Shown here: positions 14,989 to 22,684 of the stretch, one piece after another
Layout: each line of letters starts with the position of its first letter
Numbering within the stretch: the first letter of the stretch is position 1
Source of the DNA: an uncultured Solirubrobacterales bacterium
GTDB taxonomy: Bacteria; Actinomycetota; Thermoleophilia; Solirubrobacterales; Solirubrobacteraceae
NCBI GenBank assembly: GCA_903959665.1
Contig: CAJBXY010000120.1
Span: forward strand, 1-30,355
DNA: 30,355 nucleotides
Direction: 5' to 3'
The notes under the pieces: model-generated
What the model was told of the DNA's origin: nothing
The model's database searches: none
Seen by the model: the letters and a program-made list of their open reading frames with translations, nothing else
Program-made: the position numbers and the translations under genes

Positions 14989-15854
14989 GCGCTCGCTCGA
15001 TCAACGGCTCGATAACGGTCTTCTCCCACGCCCGGCCTGGCGAGACAGACGATGCACTTCGGCACCTGATCGGGCTTGCTCAAGAGCACCGGTTGACCGT
15101 CCGCCTGGATCCGGACGAAACGGCCAAGCACCCGTCGATCGATGACGGTGATGGCGTTGAGCTGAACGCCGAGCTCGATCGCGACGCTGGCCTCGCCGTA
15201 GCTTTCGGCGGTGATGGCACGGTGTTGAGGGCGCTGCGCGCCTATGCAGGCACGAGCGTGCCGGTGATTGGCGTCAACTTCGGTGAGATCGGCTTTCTCG
15301 CTGCGATCAGCCGCGATGACTTGGCCGCTGGCCTCGACCGCGCGATCGCTGGCGAGTTCGAACGGCTGACGCTGCCGGCAATCGAGGTCGACTTCGGCGA
15401 CCGCTCAGCGCTTGCGATCAACGACATCGCGATCACGCGCCGCGCCGGCGACCGCGTAGCGCAGCTGGCCTACGCAGTCGGTGGGGAAGAGGCAGGCAGC
15501 GTCCGCTGCGACGGGCTGGTGGTCGCGACGGCAGCCGGCTCGACCGGTTACAACCTCGCCAATGGCGGCCCAGTGATGGCTTGGGGCGTCGAGGGTTACG
15601 TCGTCTCATTCATCGCGCCACACTCGCTGACGGCGCGCGCGCTGGTGATTGCACCGGAAGACGAGTTGACAATCGATAACCGTTCGCACGATCCGGTCGA
15701 ACTTTCGGTCGACGGCCGGCCGATCGCCGAGATTGCGCCGGGCGACCAAGCGACCGCTCGTTTTAGCCCTGACGCCTCGGTGCTGGCGTTGCCGATTGAC
15801 TCGAGCTTCTATCGGCGCCTGCGTGAAACGTTCGGCCGACTTGCTTCGTCGTAG
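14985..15854 (+). CDS. nadK: NAD kinase
   Basis: This 289-residue enzyme phosphorylates NAD to NADP with ATP or polyphosphate. The diagnostic GGDGT motif is at 75-79, followed by GVNFGEIGFL. The NAD-binding NDIAITR (N/D pair) and DGLVVATAAGSTGYNLANGGP stretch are also present, as is SLTARALVIAPED. The C-terminal VELSVDGRP segment fits the beta-sandwich domain. The ATG overlaps the tlyA stop as ATGA, so the two are translationally coupled. It takes the place held by argR in the Bacillus dxs-tlyA-argR-recN order and agrees with the mycobacterial tlyA-ppnK-recN order. Confidence 0.96.
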   Translation: MSARSINGSITVFSHARPGETDDALRHLIGLAQEHRLTVRLDPDETAKHPSIDDGDGVELNAELDRDAGLAVAFGGDGTVLRALRAYAGTSVPVIGVNFGEIGFLAAISRDDLAAGLDRAIAGEFERLTLPAIEVDFGDRSALAINDIAITRRAGDRVAQLAYAVGGEEAGSVRCDGLVVATAAGSTGYNLANGGPVMAWGVEGYVVSFIAPHSLTARALVIAPEDELTIDNRSHDPVELSVDGRPIAEIAPGDQATARFSPDASVLALPIDSSFYRRLRETFGRLASS

Positions 15855-15936
15855 CCGCGTAACGGCAGCTCTCATCTAGCTCCTAAGAGTGCGACGGCGC
15901 TCGCAATTTCAGCCCCAATCCGTCCCCGCGCGCTGC

Positions 15937-15942
15937 TAAACC
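15937..15942 (+). promoter_or_regulatory. Extended -10-like box (TAAACC) for recN
   Basis: TGC-TAAACC is followed by 6 nt and the GTG at 15949. The 94-nt gap after nadK holds nothing else I can support. Confidence 0.4.
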
Positions 15943-15948
15943 GAAGCA

Positions 15949-17604
15949 GTGCTTCACGAGCTGCGAGTCGAAAATCTTCTGCTGATCGAAAGCGCTGAGT
16001 TGCGGCTCGCGCCGGGGCTCAACGTCCTCACGGGAGAGACCGGGGCAGGCAAGACGGTTCTCGCGCACGCGCTTGATCTGCTGCTCGGTGGCAGGCCACG
16101 GGCCGGAATCGTCAGGCCGGGGGCCGACGAGGCTTATGTCGAAGGGGTCTTTGAGATGAGCGACGAGCTGCGCGCGGAATTGGGCGAACGGATTCCCGCC
16201 GATTCGCAGGAGCTTGTGCTTGCGCGCCGCGTCGCCGCCGAAGGCCGCACGCGGGCGCTGATCAACGGTCGTTCGGCGACGGTCGGCGAGCTGCGTGATC
16301 TTGCCGCCACGATGCTCGTCTTCTACGGCCAACATGAGCACCGCAAGCTCACTGTGGCGTCAGCGCAACTTGACATTCTCGATGGCTTCTGCGGCGCCGA
16401 CCAGCAGCGTCGCCGCACTCAGATGGCGGCAGCCCACGCGCGCGTGGCTCAGTGCGAAGAGCGGCTGGCGGAGTTGCGCGCGCTCGACGGGGCTCGCGAA
16501 CGAGAGCTTGATCTGCTCCAGTTTGAGCTCGCCGAGATCGACGAGGCCGCCCCGAGCGAAAGCGAAGAAGAGGAGCTGCTCGCGATGCGCGGCAAGCTCG
16601 CACACGTCGAAGGGCTCCGTAGCGCTGCCTTTACGGCCTGCGAAGCGCTGGCACCGGAGGACCGCGAGGGAGTCAACTCGCAGCTCGCGGCTGCCGGCAG
16701 CGGCTTAGACGGGGTTGGCGGGATCGACCCGCATTTAGACGCGCTCAACGCCCGCTGGCAGTCGCTCTCGATTGAAGCCGACGATCTTGCCGCGGAGCTG
16801 CGCCGCTACTGCGAATCGCTTGGAGTGGAGCCCGGCCTCTTGGAGAAGACCGAGGAGCGCCTGGCACTGCTCGACCGCTTGTCGCGCAAGCACGGCGGTT
16901 CGATCTCAGCGGTGCTCGAATACGCCGAAGTTTCGCGCGCGCGGCTCGCCCTGCTGACCGACGCCGAAGCTTCGATCGATGCCGCGAGCGAGGAACTGGC
17001 GGCGGCGAACGAGGTCGCTTCCGAGCTGGCGGCACAGCTGCGCAAGGCTCGTAGCGCTGCGGCGCCCAAACTTGCAAAGCAGGTCTGCGAGCGCCTCGAC
17101 GAGCTGGCGATGGTCGGCGCCAGTTTCGCTGTTGAGCTGACTGCGCGTGACGGCGGCCCGACAGGTGCCGATGCGGCCGAGTTTATGATCGCCACCAACC
17201 CAGGGGTCCCGGCCGGCCCGCTGCGCGAGATAGCCTCGGGAGGTGAGCTCTCGCGCGTGATGCTGGCTCTGCTGGGCGTTGCAAACGATGGCGCGTCGAC
17301 GACGTTGGTCTTCGATGAGATCGATGCCGGCGTTGGCGGAAAAACGGCGCGTGTGGTCGGCGAGCGCCTGCGCGGCCTTGCCGTTGACCGGCAGGTCCTC
17401 TGCATCACGCACCTTCCGCAGATCGCCTCGCTGGCCGAACGCCACTTCTCGATCGAGAAGGATTCAGCGACCGATCCGGTCTTGACGACCGTGACCGAGC
17501 TGCGCGAGCCCGAGGTTGTCGGCGAACTGGTGCGGATGCTCGGCGCCGAGGAGGACGACAGCGCCGCGCTACGCCACGCGCGCGAGCTACGCAACGCCGC
17601 TTAG
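15949..17604 (+). CDS. recN: DNA repair protein RecN
   Basis: This 551-residue SMC-like ATPase acts early in double-strand break repair. The Walker A box is GETGAGKT (29-36) after the family start LHELRVENLLLIESAEL. VFYGQHEH is the Q-loop/early RecN signature. Long coiled-coil segments fill about 150-380, rich in Glu, Ala, Leu and Arg. The C-terminal head has the ABC signature SGGELSRVMLAL, Walker B TTLVFDEIDAGVGG and the H-loop ITHLPQIA. The length is normal. The start is a GTG with a -10-like box 6 nt upstream and no Shine-Dalgarno, so a leaderless message is likely. Confidence 0.96.
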   Translation: MLHELRVENLLLIESAELRLAPGLNVLTGETGAGKTVLAHALDLLLGGRPRAGIVRPGADEAYVEGVFEMSDELRAELGERIPADSQELVLARRVAAEGRTRALINGRSATVGELRDLAATMLVFYGQHEHRKLTVASAQLDILDGFCGADQQRRRTQMAAAHARVAQCEERLAELRALDGARERELDLLQFELAEIDEAAPSESEEEELLAMRGKLAHVEGLRSAAFTACEALAPEDREGVNSQLAAAGSGLDGVGGIDPHLDALNARWQSLSIEADDLAAELRRYCESLGVEPGLLEKTEERLALLDRLSRKHGGSISAVLEYAEVSRARLALLTDAEASIDAASEELAAANEVASELAAQLRKARSAAAPKLAKQVCERLDELAMVGASFAVELTARDGGPTGADAAEFMIATNPGVPAGPLREIASGGELSRVMLALLGVANDGASTTLVFDEIDAGVGGKTARVVGERLRGLAVDRQVLCITHLPQIASLAERHFSIEKDSATDPVLTTVTELREPEVVGELVRMLGAEEDDSAALRHARELRNAA

Positions 17605-17625
17605 CGGAATTTTCGGCGCTAGGCA

Positions 17626-17631
17626 TAAACT
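17626..17631 (+). promoter_or_regulatory. -10-like box (TAAACT) for steA
   Basis: TAAACT is followed by 9 nt and the ATG at 17641, with no Shine-Dalgarno. Confidence 0.4.
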
Positions 17632-17640
17632 CGCGGTGCG

Positions 17641-18798
17641 ATGACGCTTCCCGCCCAGACGAGTTCGAACCAATCGGCCGATGGCATCGTGCGCCGCGGC
17701 CGACGGACAAAGAAGCTCGTTCGCAGCCTGCGCCCCGGCGAGATCGCACTGATCGACCATGACGATCTTGACCGCGTCTCTGCTGAGGACCTAATTTCGG
17801 CCGAGGCGCTCGCCGTGCTCAACTGCCGCGCCTCTCGCTCTGAGGAGTATCCGAACATGGGGCCGCTGCTGCTGATCGAGGCTGGGATCACGCTGATCGA
17901 CCTGCCCGACGATCGACTCTTTGAACTCTGCCGTGACGGCGATCGGCTGGAGCTACGCGGTGGCGAGGTTTGGCGCAACGGCGAAATGCTCGTCGCAGGC
18001 GCGCTTCAAGAGCCGCAGACGGTTCGCGCCGACAACGCGCAGCGGCGGCTGGAGATCGGCGGCGCGCTTGAGGCCTTCGCGCGCAACACGGTCGAACATA
18101 TGGTTGAGGAGCAGGATCTTCTCTCCGGCAAGATCGAGCTGCCGCGTTTCGACACTGAGTTTCGCGACCGTCCAGCGCTGATCGTCGTGCGCGGCGTCGA
18201 TCACCAAGCCGACCTGCAGGCGCTGCGACCCTATATCCGGGACACGCGACCGGTTCTCGTTGGTGTCGACGGCGGCGCCAACGCGATCATCGAGGAAGGA
18301 TTCAAGCCGGACATGATTGTTGGCGACATGGACTCCGCCTCAGAGGCCACGCTGCGCAGCGGGGCCGAGCTAGTCGTCCACGCCTACCCCGACGGCCGCG
18401 CGCCGGGGCGCGAGCTGCTCGACAGCCTCTCGCTCGAACATAAGGTTGTTCCGGCACCGGGGACGAGCCAAGACGTGGCGATGTTGATAGCCGGCGAGAA
18501 GGGCGCTTCACTGATCGTCTCGGTTGGTTCACAGTTCAACCTCGTCGAGTTCCTCGACAAGAACCGCCGCGGAATGTCGTCAACATTTCTAACCAGGCTG
18601 CGGCTTGGCGAGAAGATCGTCGATGCGAAGGGCGTGAGCCGCCTCTACCGGCCGTCGCCCGGACTCTCGCCGGCGGTGATCGTGCTCGCCGCGGGGATAG
18701 TGGCCTTCGTGATCGTTGTGCTCGTGACGCCGGCGCTGCGAGAGGTGTTCGACCTCTTCTGGCTGAAGCTGCGCGTGCTGCTCGGCGGGAACGTCTAG
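17641..18798 (+). CDS. steA: SteA-like cytokinetic/envelope protein (thiamin pyrophosphokinase-like fold, C-terminal membrane anchor)
   Basis: This 385-residue protein corresponds to mycobacterial Rv1697 / corynebacterial SteA. In Corynebacterium SteA works with SteB to promote septal peptidoglycan cleavage and cell separation. The middle part carries a TPK-like motif, LVGVDGGANAIIEEGFKPDMIVGDMDS (about 206-232). The N-terminal half includes a conserved LNCRASRSEEYPNMGP stretch. One hydrophobic helix near the C-terminus (about 346-369) should anchor it in the membrane, leaving most of the protein in the cytosol. I see nothing showing thiamin kinase activity. The mctB/steB gene follows 9 nt later, preserving the SteA-SteB pair. 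The family call is firm; function in this lineage is inferred. Confidence 0.88.
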   Translation: MTLPAQTSSNQSADGIVRRGRRTKKLVRSLRPGEIALIDHDDLDRVSAEDLISAEALAVLNCRASRSEEYPNMGPLLLIEAGITLIDLPDDRLFELCRDGDRLELRGGEVWRNGEMLVAGALQEPQTVRADNAQRRLEIGGALEAFARNTVEHMVEEQDLLSGKIELPRFDTEFRDRPALIVVRGVDHQADLQALRPYIRDTRPVLVGVDGGANAIIEEGFKPDMIVGDMDSASEATLRSGAELVVHAYPDGRAPGRELLDSLSLEHKVVPAPGTSQDVAMLIAGEKGASLIVSVGSQFNLVEFLDKNRRGMSSTFLTRLRLGEKIVDAKGVSRLYRPSPGLSPAVIVLAAGIVAFVIVVLVTPALREVFDLFWLKLRVLLGGNV

Positions 18799-18807
18799 GG
18801 TCGCGGC

Positions 18808-19671
18808 GTGTTTGATTTCCGCTACCACGCAGTCTCGCTGGCCGCAGTTCTCGTGGCTCTCGCCGTCGGCGTACTGCTCGGCGTGGCGATCGGCGACGCT
18901 GGCCTTGTCTCGTCGGCTGAAAAGCAGTTGCGCTCGAGCCTGCGTGATGACGTCCGCTCGGCGCAGGAGAAGGAGCAGGCGGCGACCGCGCAGATGGAGG
19001 CTGAGCAGCGCTACGTGAAGGCTTCGTATCCATTTGTTGTTGCTGGAAGGCTCCAGGGGGCGAAGGTCGGGCTGCTCTTTCTCGGCGAGCCAAACGAGTC
19101 GATTGCCGCCGACGTCCGGGCCGCGCTTGCAGGGACAGGCGCCGATCTGAGCGGCACGCTGGCGCTGAAAGAACCGCCGGACACGGCCGCTCTGGCGGCC
19201 GCTGCCACAGGCAAGCGCTACGGCCAGCTCGACGCGAAGCCGAACCTGCTAACGCCGTTTGGCAAATCAATCGGCCGTCAGTTGATCCTCGGCGGGCAGC
19301 TGCTGAAGAGTGAAGCGAGCGCCCTCTTCTCTACTCGCGCAGGCGGCCTCGGGCCGTTCAATGCCGTCGTCGTGGTGCGGGTTCCACGCGTGCTGACCGG
19401 CGAGGCGGCGGCCAACACGAACCGCCTTGAGGACGGGATGATGGCCGGCCTGACGGGGACGCGCAGCCCGATCGTCGGCGTTCAATCGGAGCGCACGCAG
19501 CCTAGCCAGATTGTTTGGTATCGAACGCGCGGCCTCTCCAGCGTTGACGACGTCAACCAGACCGCCGGCCAGGCCGCTCTCGTCTTCGCTCTTGCAGGCG
19601 CCCAAGGGAGCTTTGGCAGTGGCCCCGATGCAGGGAGCTTGCTTCCTGGGCCGGAGTTCGCTGGCGGCTAG
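18808..19671 (+). CDS. mctB: MctB/SteB-like membrane protein (copper transporter family)
   Basis: This 287-residue protein corresponds to mycobacterial Rv1698 (MctB, proposed outer-membrane copper protein) and corynebacterial SteB. It opens with the family start FDFRYHAVSLAAVLVALAVGVLLGVAIGD, which contains one transmembrane helix (about residues 8-30). A short coiled coil rich in Gln, Glu and Arg follows (about 38-70), then a mixed alpha/beta extracytoplasmic domain. I see no Cys/Met cluster that would argue for copper binding. The GTG start follows steA by 9 nt. Its TAG stop overlaps the stop of convergent msrB (CTAG, 19668-19671). The copper name is historical; a SteA partner role fits the context better. 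Confidence 0.87.
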   Translation: MFDFRYHAVSLAAVLVALAVGVLLGVAIGDAGLVSSAEKQLRSSLRDDVRSAQEKEQAATAQMEAEQRYVKASYPFVVAGRLQGAKVGLLFLGEPNESIAADVRAALAGTGADLSGTLALKEPPDTAALAAAATGKRYGQLDAKPNLLTPFGKSIGRQLILGGQLLKSEASALFSTRAGGLGPFNAVVVVRVPRVLTGEAAANTNRLEDGMMAGLTGTRSPIVGVQSERTQPSQIVWYRTRGLSSVDDVNQTAGQAALVFALAGAQGSFGSGPDAGSLLPGPEFAGG

Positions 19672-20081
19672 TCGCGCTGCTCGAACTCGAGCGCCGCGGA
19701 GTTGATGCACCAGCGCTGACCGCTGGCGCCAGGGCCGTCTTCAAAGACGTGGCCGAGGTGGCCGCCGCAGCTGGCGCAGATCGCTTCGGTGCGACGCATC
19801 CCGTGCGAGTTGTCATCGACAAGGGTGACGGCGTGTGAGACGACCGGGTCCGTGAAGCTCGGCCAGCCGGTGCCGGAATCAAACTTCGTGTCCGATGAGA
19901 AAAGCTCGGCGTCGCATCCCTTGCAGCGGAACATTCCAACGCCCTTCTCGTCGTTGTAGGCGCCGGTGAAGGCCGGCTCGGTCGCCGCTTCGCGCAGCAC
20001 CGCGAAGGCTTCTGGGTCGAGCTTCTGGCGCCACTGCTCGTCGGTCATCTCAGAAGGCTTGATCGGTTCATCGTTGCTCAT
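19668..20081 (-). CDS. msrB: Peptide-methionine (R)-S-oxide reductase MsrB
   Basis: This 137-residue protein reduces methionine-R-sulfoxide in proteins. Zinc ligands are C53-x2-C56 (RCKGC) and C102-x2-C105 (ICASC). SGTGWPSF and GHLGHVFEDGP are family signatures, and the catalytic cysteine is C125 in RWCINSAALEF. There is no signal peptide, so it should be cytosolic. The ATG at 20081 has a clear AGAGGAGAG Shine-Dalgarno, unlike many neighbours. It is divergent from the MraY-like gene and ends tail to tail on mctB with a 4-nt shared stop region. Confidence 0.97.
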   Translation of the reverse strand: MSNDEPIKPSEMTDEQWRQKLDPEAFAVLREAATEPAFTGAYNDEKGVGMFRCKGCDAELFSSDTKFDSGTGWPSFTDPVVSHAVTLVDDNSHGMRRTEAICASCGGHLGHVFEDGPGASGQRWCINSAALEFEQRD

Positions 20082-20109
20082 CGCTCTCTCCTCTGTCGGA
20101 ATGGCTCCA

Positions 20110-20115
20110 AAGGTA
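20110..20115 (-). promoter_or_regulatory. -10-like box (TACCTT) for msrB
   Basis: On the minus strand TACCTT lies 28 nt upstream of the msrB ATG, giving a leader of about 20 nt that contains the Shine-Dalgarno. Confidence 0.3.
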
Positions 20116-20161
20116 GCGAAGCCGAGCCGCCTAGCGAGAAAAGCTCGTCCGCGACGCTATG

Positions 20162-20167
20162 TAGGTT
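20162..20167 (+). promoter_or_regulatory. -10-like box (TAGGTT) for MraY-like gene
   Basis: TAGGTT is followed by 6 nt and the GTG at 20174. An overlapping TATGTA (20158-20163) is an alternative. Confidence 0.35.
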
Positions 20168-20173
20168 GCTCAG

Positions 20174-20998
20174 GTGCCAGCGCTGCCACTGATCCTCTCT
20201 TTGATTCTCGCGCTCGCGCTCTCCCGCCCGCTCGTCAGCTTCCTCACAGAGGGCGGTCACCTTCGCTCCAACTATCGCGACGAGATGCTTCCTTGCCCGC
20301 TCGGCCTGCTGATCCCTGCCGCTGCGCTCGCTGCGTTGATTCCGCTTGCGCTGCTTGCCGGCCTCTTCGACCTAAACACGCTCGACCTCGTCGGCCTTCC
20401 ACTGATTCTGGGGGTTGTTGCGCTCGGTATTGCCGATGACGCGTTCGCTGGCAGCTCTCGCGGCTGGCGCGGCCACGGCGGCGCTGCGCTCGGCGGTGCC
20501 TTCAGTACCGGCGCGCTGAAGGCCTTTGGCACGCTCGGGCTGGCGCTCGCTTGGTGCGCCGTTACGCAGGACGGCGTTGCCCGCTTCCTGCTCGCTTCGT
20601 TGGTGATCGTGCTGGCGACAAACCTCTTCAACCTGCTCGACCTGCGCCCTGGCCGCTCGGTGAAGGTTTTCGTCCTTGTCGGCGTCGGCTGCACGCTCGG
20701 CGCATGGAGCTTCGACTCGCTCCTCAACCTCGGCCTCTGGGTCGGCCCGATCCTCATCTGTGGTGCGCTTGACCTGCGAGAGCGCGGGATCCTCGGCGAC
20801 AGCGGTTCAAACGTCGTCGGCGTTGTTGCCGGCATCTGGCTCGTGCTTGTGCTCGGGACGACCGGGCTCGCAATCGCAGCTGCAGTACTCGTTCTATTAA
20901 CCATTTACGGAGAAGTTCGTTCGATCAACACGCTCGTCGAATCGACTCCGGGACTAAGTCATCTAGACTCATTAGGGAGAATTGTTCATCGTGCCTGA
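20174..20998 (+). CDS. MraY/WecA-like polyprenyl-phosphate glycosyl-1-phosphate transferase (GT4)
   Basis: This 274-residue integral membrane protein belongs to the family that transfers a sugar-1-phosphate from a UDP-sugar to polyprenyl phosphate. Visible motifs are SNYRDEMLPCPLG (cytoplasmic loop, about 32-44), the DD pair IADDA (D88, D89), NLFNLLDLRPGR (150-161) and LGDSGSN (207-213), all needed in the family. About eight hydrophobic segments can be seen. It is shorter than MraY (about 320-360 residues), and the N-terminal NYR...P.G form differs from true MraY, so it is probably a paralogue. The substrate is unknown. It sits between SteA-MctB and pyrG and overlaps pyrG by 8 nt. An envelope role with SteA/MctB is inferred from place only. 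Confidence 0.82.
   Translation: MPALPLILSLILALALSRPLVSFLTEGGHLRSNYRDEMLPCPLGLLIPAAALAALIPLALLAGLFDLNTLDLVGLPLILGVVALGIADDAFAGSSRGWRGHGGAALGGAFSTGALKAFGTLGLALAWCAVTQDGVARFLLASLVIVLATNLFNLLDLRPGRSVKVFVLVGVGCTLGAWSFDSLLNLGLWVGPILICGALDLRERGILGDSGSNVVGVVAGIWLVLVLGTTGLAIAAAVLVLLTIYGEVRSINTLVESTPGLSHLDSLGRIVHRA
20964..20980 (+). promoter_or_regulatory. Possible -10 (TAGACT) and Shine-Dalgarno (AGGGAGA) of pyrG
   Basis: TAGACT (20964-20969) lies within the end of the MraY-like gene. AGGGAGA (20974-20980) sits 10 nt before GTG 20991 and decides that start over TTG 20982. Confidence 0.4.
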
Positions 20999-22673
20999 CG
21001 CTCAACGCCAGCCCCGCCACATCTTCGTCACAGGCGGAGTTGTCTCATCTCTTGGAAAAGGAATCGCCGCCGCCTCAATCGGGCGGCTCTTGGTCGCCCG
21101 CGGCTTGACCGTCGGGCTGCAGAAGTTCGATCCCTACATCAACGTCGATCCGGGAACGATGTCGCCCTATCAGCACGGCGAGGTTTTCGTGACTGAGGAT
21201 GGCGCTGAAACCGACCTTGACCTCGGCCACTACGAACGCTTCACAGACTCAAATACGACGCGCGCATCGAACGTGACCGCCGGCGGTATCTACGACGCCG
21301 TAATCCGCCGCGAGCGTCGCGGCGATTATCTGGGCGCAACCGTTCAGGTGGTGCCGCACATCACCGATGAGATCAAGCAGCGGATCAAGCTGATAGCCGA
21401 AACCAGCGACGTCGACGTTGTAATCACCGAGATCGGCGGGACGGTTGGCGACATCGAGTCGCTCCCGTTCCTTGAGGCGATCCGTCAGTTCCCGGTCGAC
21501 GTCGGCAGGCGTAACTGCATGTTCATCCACCTCACCTTGGTGCCGTACATCGGCCACGCTGGCGAGCTCAAGACGAAGCCGACGCAGCATTCGGTCAACG
21601 AGCTGCGCCGGATCGGTATTCAGCCGGACATGTTGCTCTGCCGCAGCGAGGGAGAGTTGTCGGTTGAGATCCGCAAGAAGATCGCTCTCTTCGCCTCGCT
21701 TCCGGTCGAGGCAGTGATCTCAGCCAAGGACGTCGGTGACATCTACGAAGTGCCGCTCTGGTACTGCGAGCAGAAGGTCGATGACTTCATCTGTGATGAG
21801 CTTGGGCTCGACGCCGCCCCTGCAGACCTGAGCGAGTGGGACGCGATTGTTACGCGCGCCGCCGAGGCAACGTCGCCGGTGAAAATCTCGTTGGTTGGCA
21901 AGTACATCGCGCTCGCCGACGCCTACAAGTCGGTCAGCGAAGCGTTAATCCACAGCGGCAATCTCGCCGGCGCCAACGTTGAGATCGATTGGGTTGATTC
22001 GGAGGACCTGATCGACGACGCAGTTGCGCTCGAGCGGCTCGGCGGCTCCGACGGCATCCTCGTTCCGGGCGGCTTCGGCGGCCGCGGCATCGAAGGCAAG
22101 ATCCGCGCCGTGCGCGTGGCGCGCGAGCAGAAGATCCCGTACCTGGGTGTCTGCCTCGGAATGCAGATGGCGGTATGCGAGTTTGCTCGCTCCGTGGCTG
22201 GAATGGATGGCGCCAATTCGACCGAGTTCGACCTTGAGACAGAGTGGCCGGTGATCGACCTGCTGCCGGAGCAGAAAGAGGTTTCCGATCTCGGCGGGAC
22301 GATGCGGCTGGGCGCCGACCCGATCAAGCTCCACAGCGGCACGATCGTTCGCGAGTGCTACGGCGAGTCGGTTGTCTACGAGCGCCATCGCCATCGCTAT
22401 GAGGTTTCAATCGCGCTGCGCAAGAAGCTTGAGCAGGCAGGGTTGATTGTCAGCGGCACGTCGCCGGATGAGCGGCTCGTTGAGGCCGTTGAGTTGCCCG
22501 CCGACATCCATCCGTTCTTCGTCGCCGCTCAGTATCACCCGGAGTTCAAGTCGCGGCCGGAGCGCCCTGCGCCGCTCTTCCGTGAGTTCGTTGCGGCAGC
22601 CTTCGCGGCTCGCGGTGGCCTCGCAGAAGCCGACGCCGAGGGCGATGCGCACGCAACTGACCGCATTTCCTGA
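20991..22673 (+). CDS. pyrG: CTP synthase
   Basis: This 560-residue enzyme aminates UTP to CTP using ATP and glutamine. The N-terminal synthetase domain has FVTGGVVSSLGKG (ATP loop at about 12-24), KFDPYINVDPGTMSPYQHGEVFVT and GGTVGDIESLPFLEA. The C-terminal class I glutamine amidotransferase domain has GGFGGRGIEGK, the nucleophile in LGVCLGMQMAV and the His-Glu pair in YHPEFKSRP. I chose GTG 20991 for its Shine-Dalgarno; it overlaps the preceding gene by 8 nt. An M20 peptidase gene follows after 11 nt. Adjacency to steA-mctB matches the mycobacterial Rv1697-Rv1699 order. Confidence 0.97.
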   Translation: MPDAQRQPRHIFVTGGVVSSLGKGIAAASIGRLLVARGLTVGLQKFDPYINVDPGTMSPYQHGEVFVTEDGAETDLDLGHYERFTDSNTTRASNVTAGGIYDAVIRRERRGDYLGATVQVVPHITDEIKQRIKLIAETSDVDVVITEIGGTVGDIESLPFLEAIRQFPVDVGRRNCMFIHLTLVPYIGHAGELKTKPTQHSVNELRRIGIQPDMLLCRSEGELSVEIRKKIALFASLPVEAVISAKDVGDIYEVPLWYCEQKVDDFICDELGLDAAPADLSEWDAIVTRAAEATSPVKISLVGKYIALADAYKSVSEALIHSGNLAGANVEIDWVDSEDLIDDAVALERLGGSDGILVPGGFGGRGIEGKIRAVRVAREQKIPYLGVCLGMQMAVCEFARSVAGMDGANSTEFDLETEWPVIDLLPEQKEVSDLGGTMRLGADPIKLHSGTIVRECYGESVVYERHRHRYEVSIALRKKLEQAGLIVSGTSPDERLVEAVELPADIHPFFVAAQYHPEFKSRPERPAPLFREFVAAAFAARGGLAEADAEGDAHATDRIS

Positions 22674-22684
22674 TCGAAGCTGAG

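Noticed and set aside
16806..17594. 262-codon minus-strand ORF opposite recN
   Set aside because: The composition is Ser/Ala/Arg-rich low complexity and the recN frame is unambiguous on the other strand.
18536..19270. 244-codon minus-strand ORF spanning steA and mctB
   Set aside because: It is Arg/Pro/Ser-rich and crosses two well-supported plus-strand genes; it is a shadow frame.
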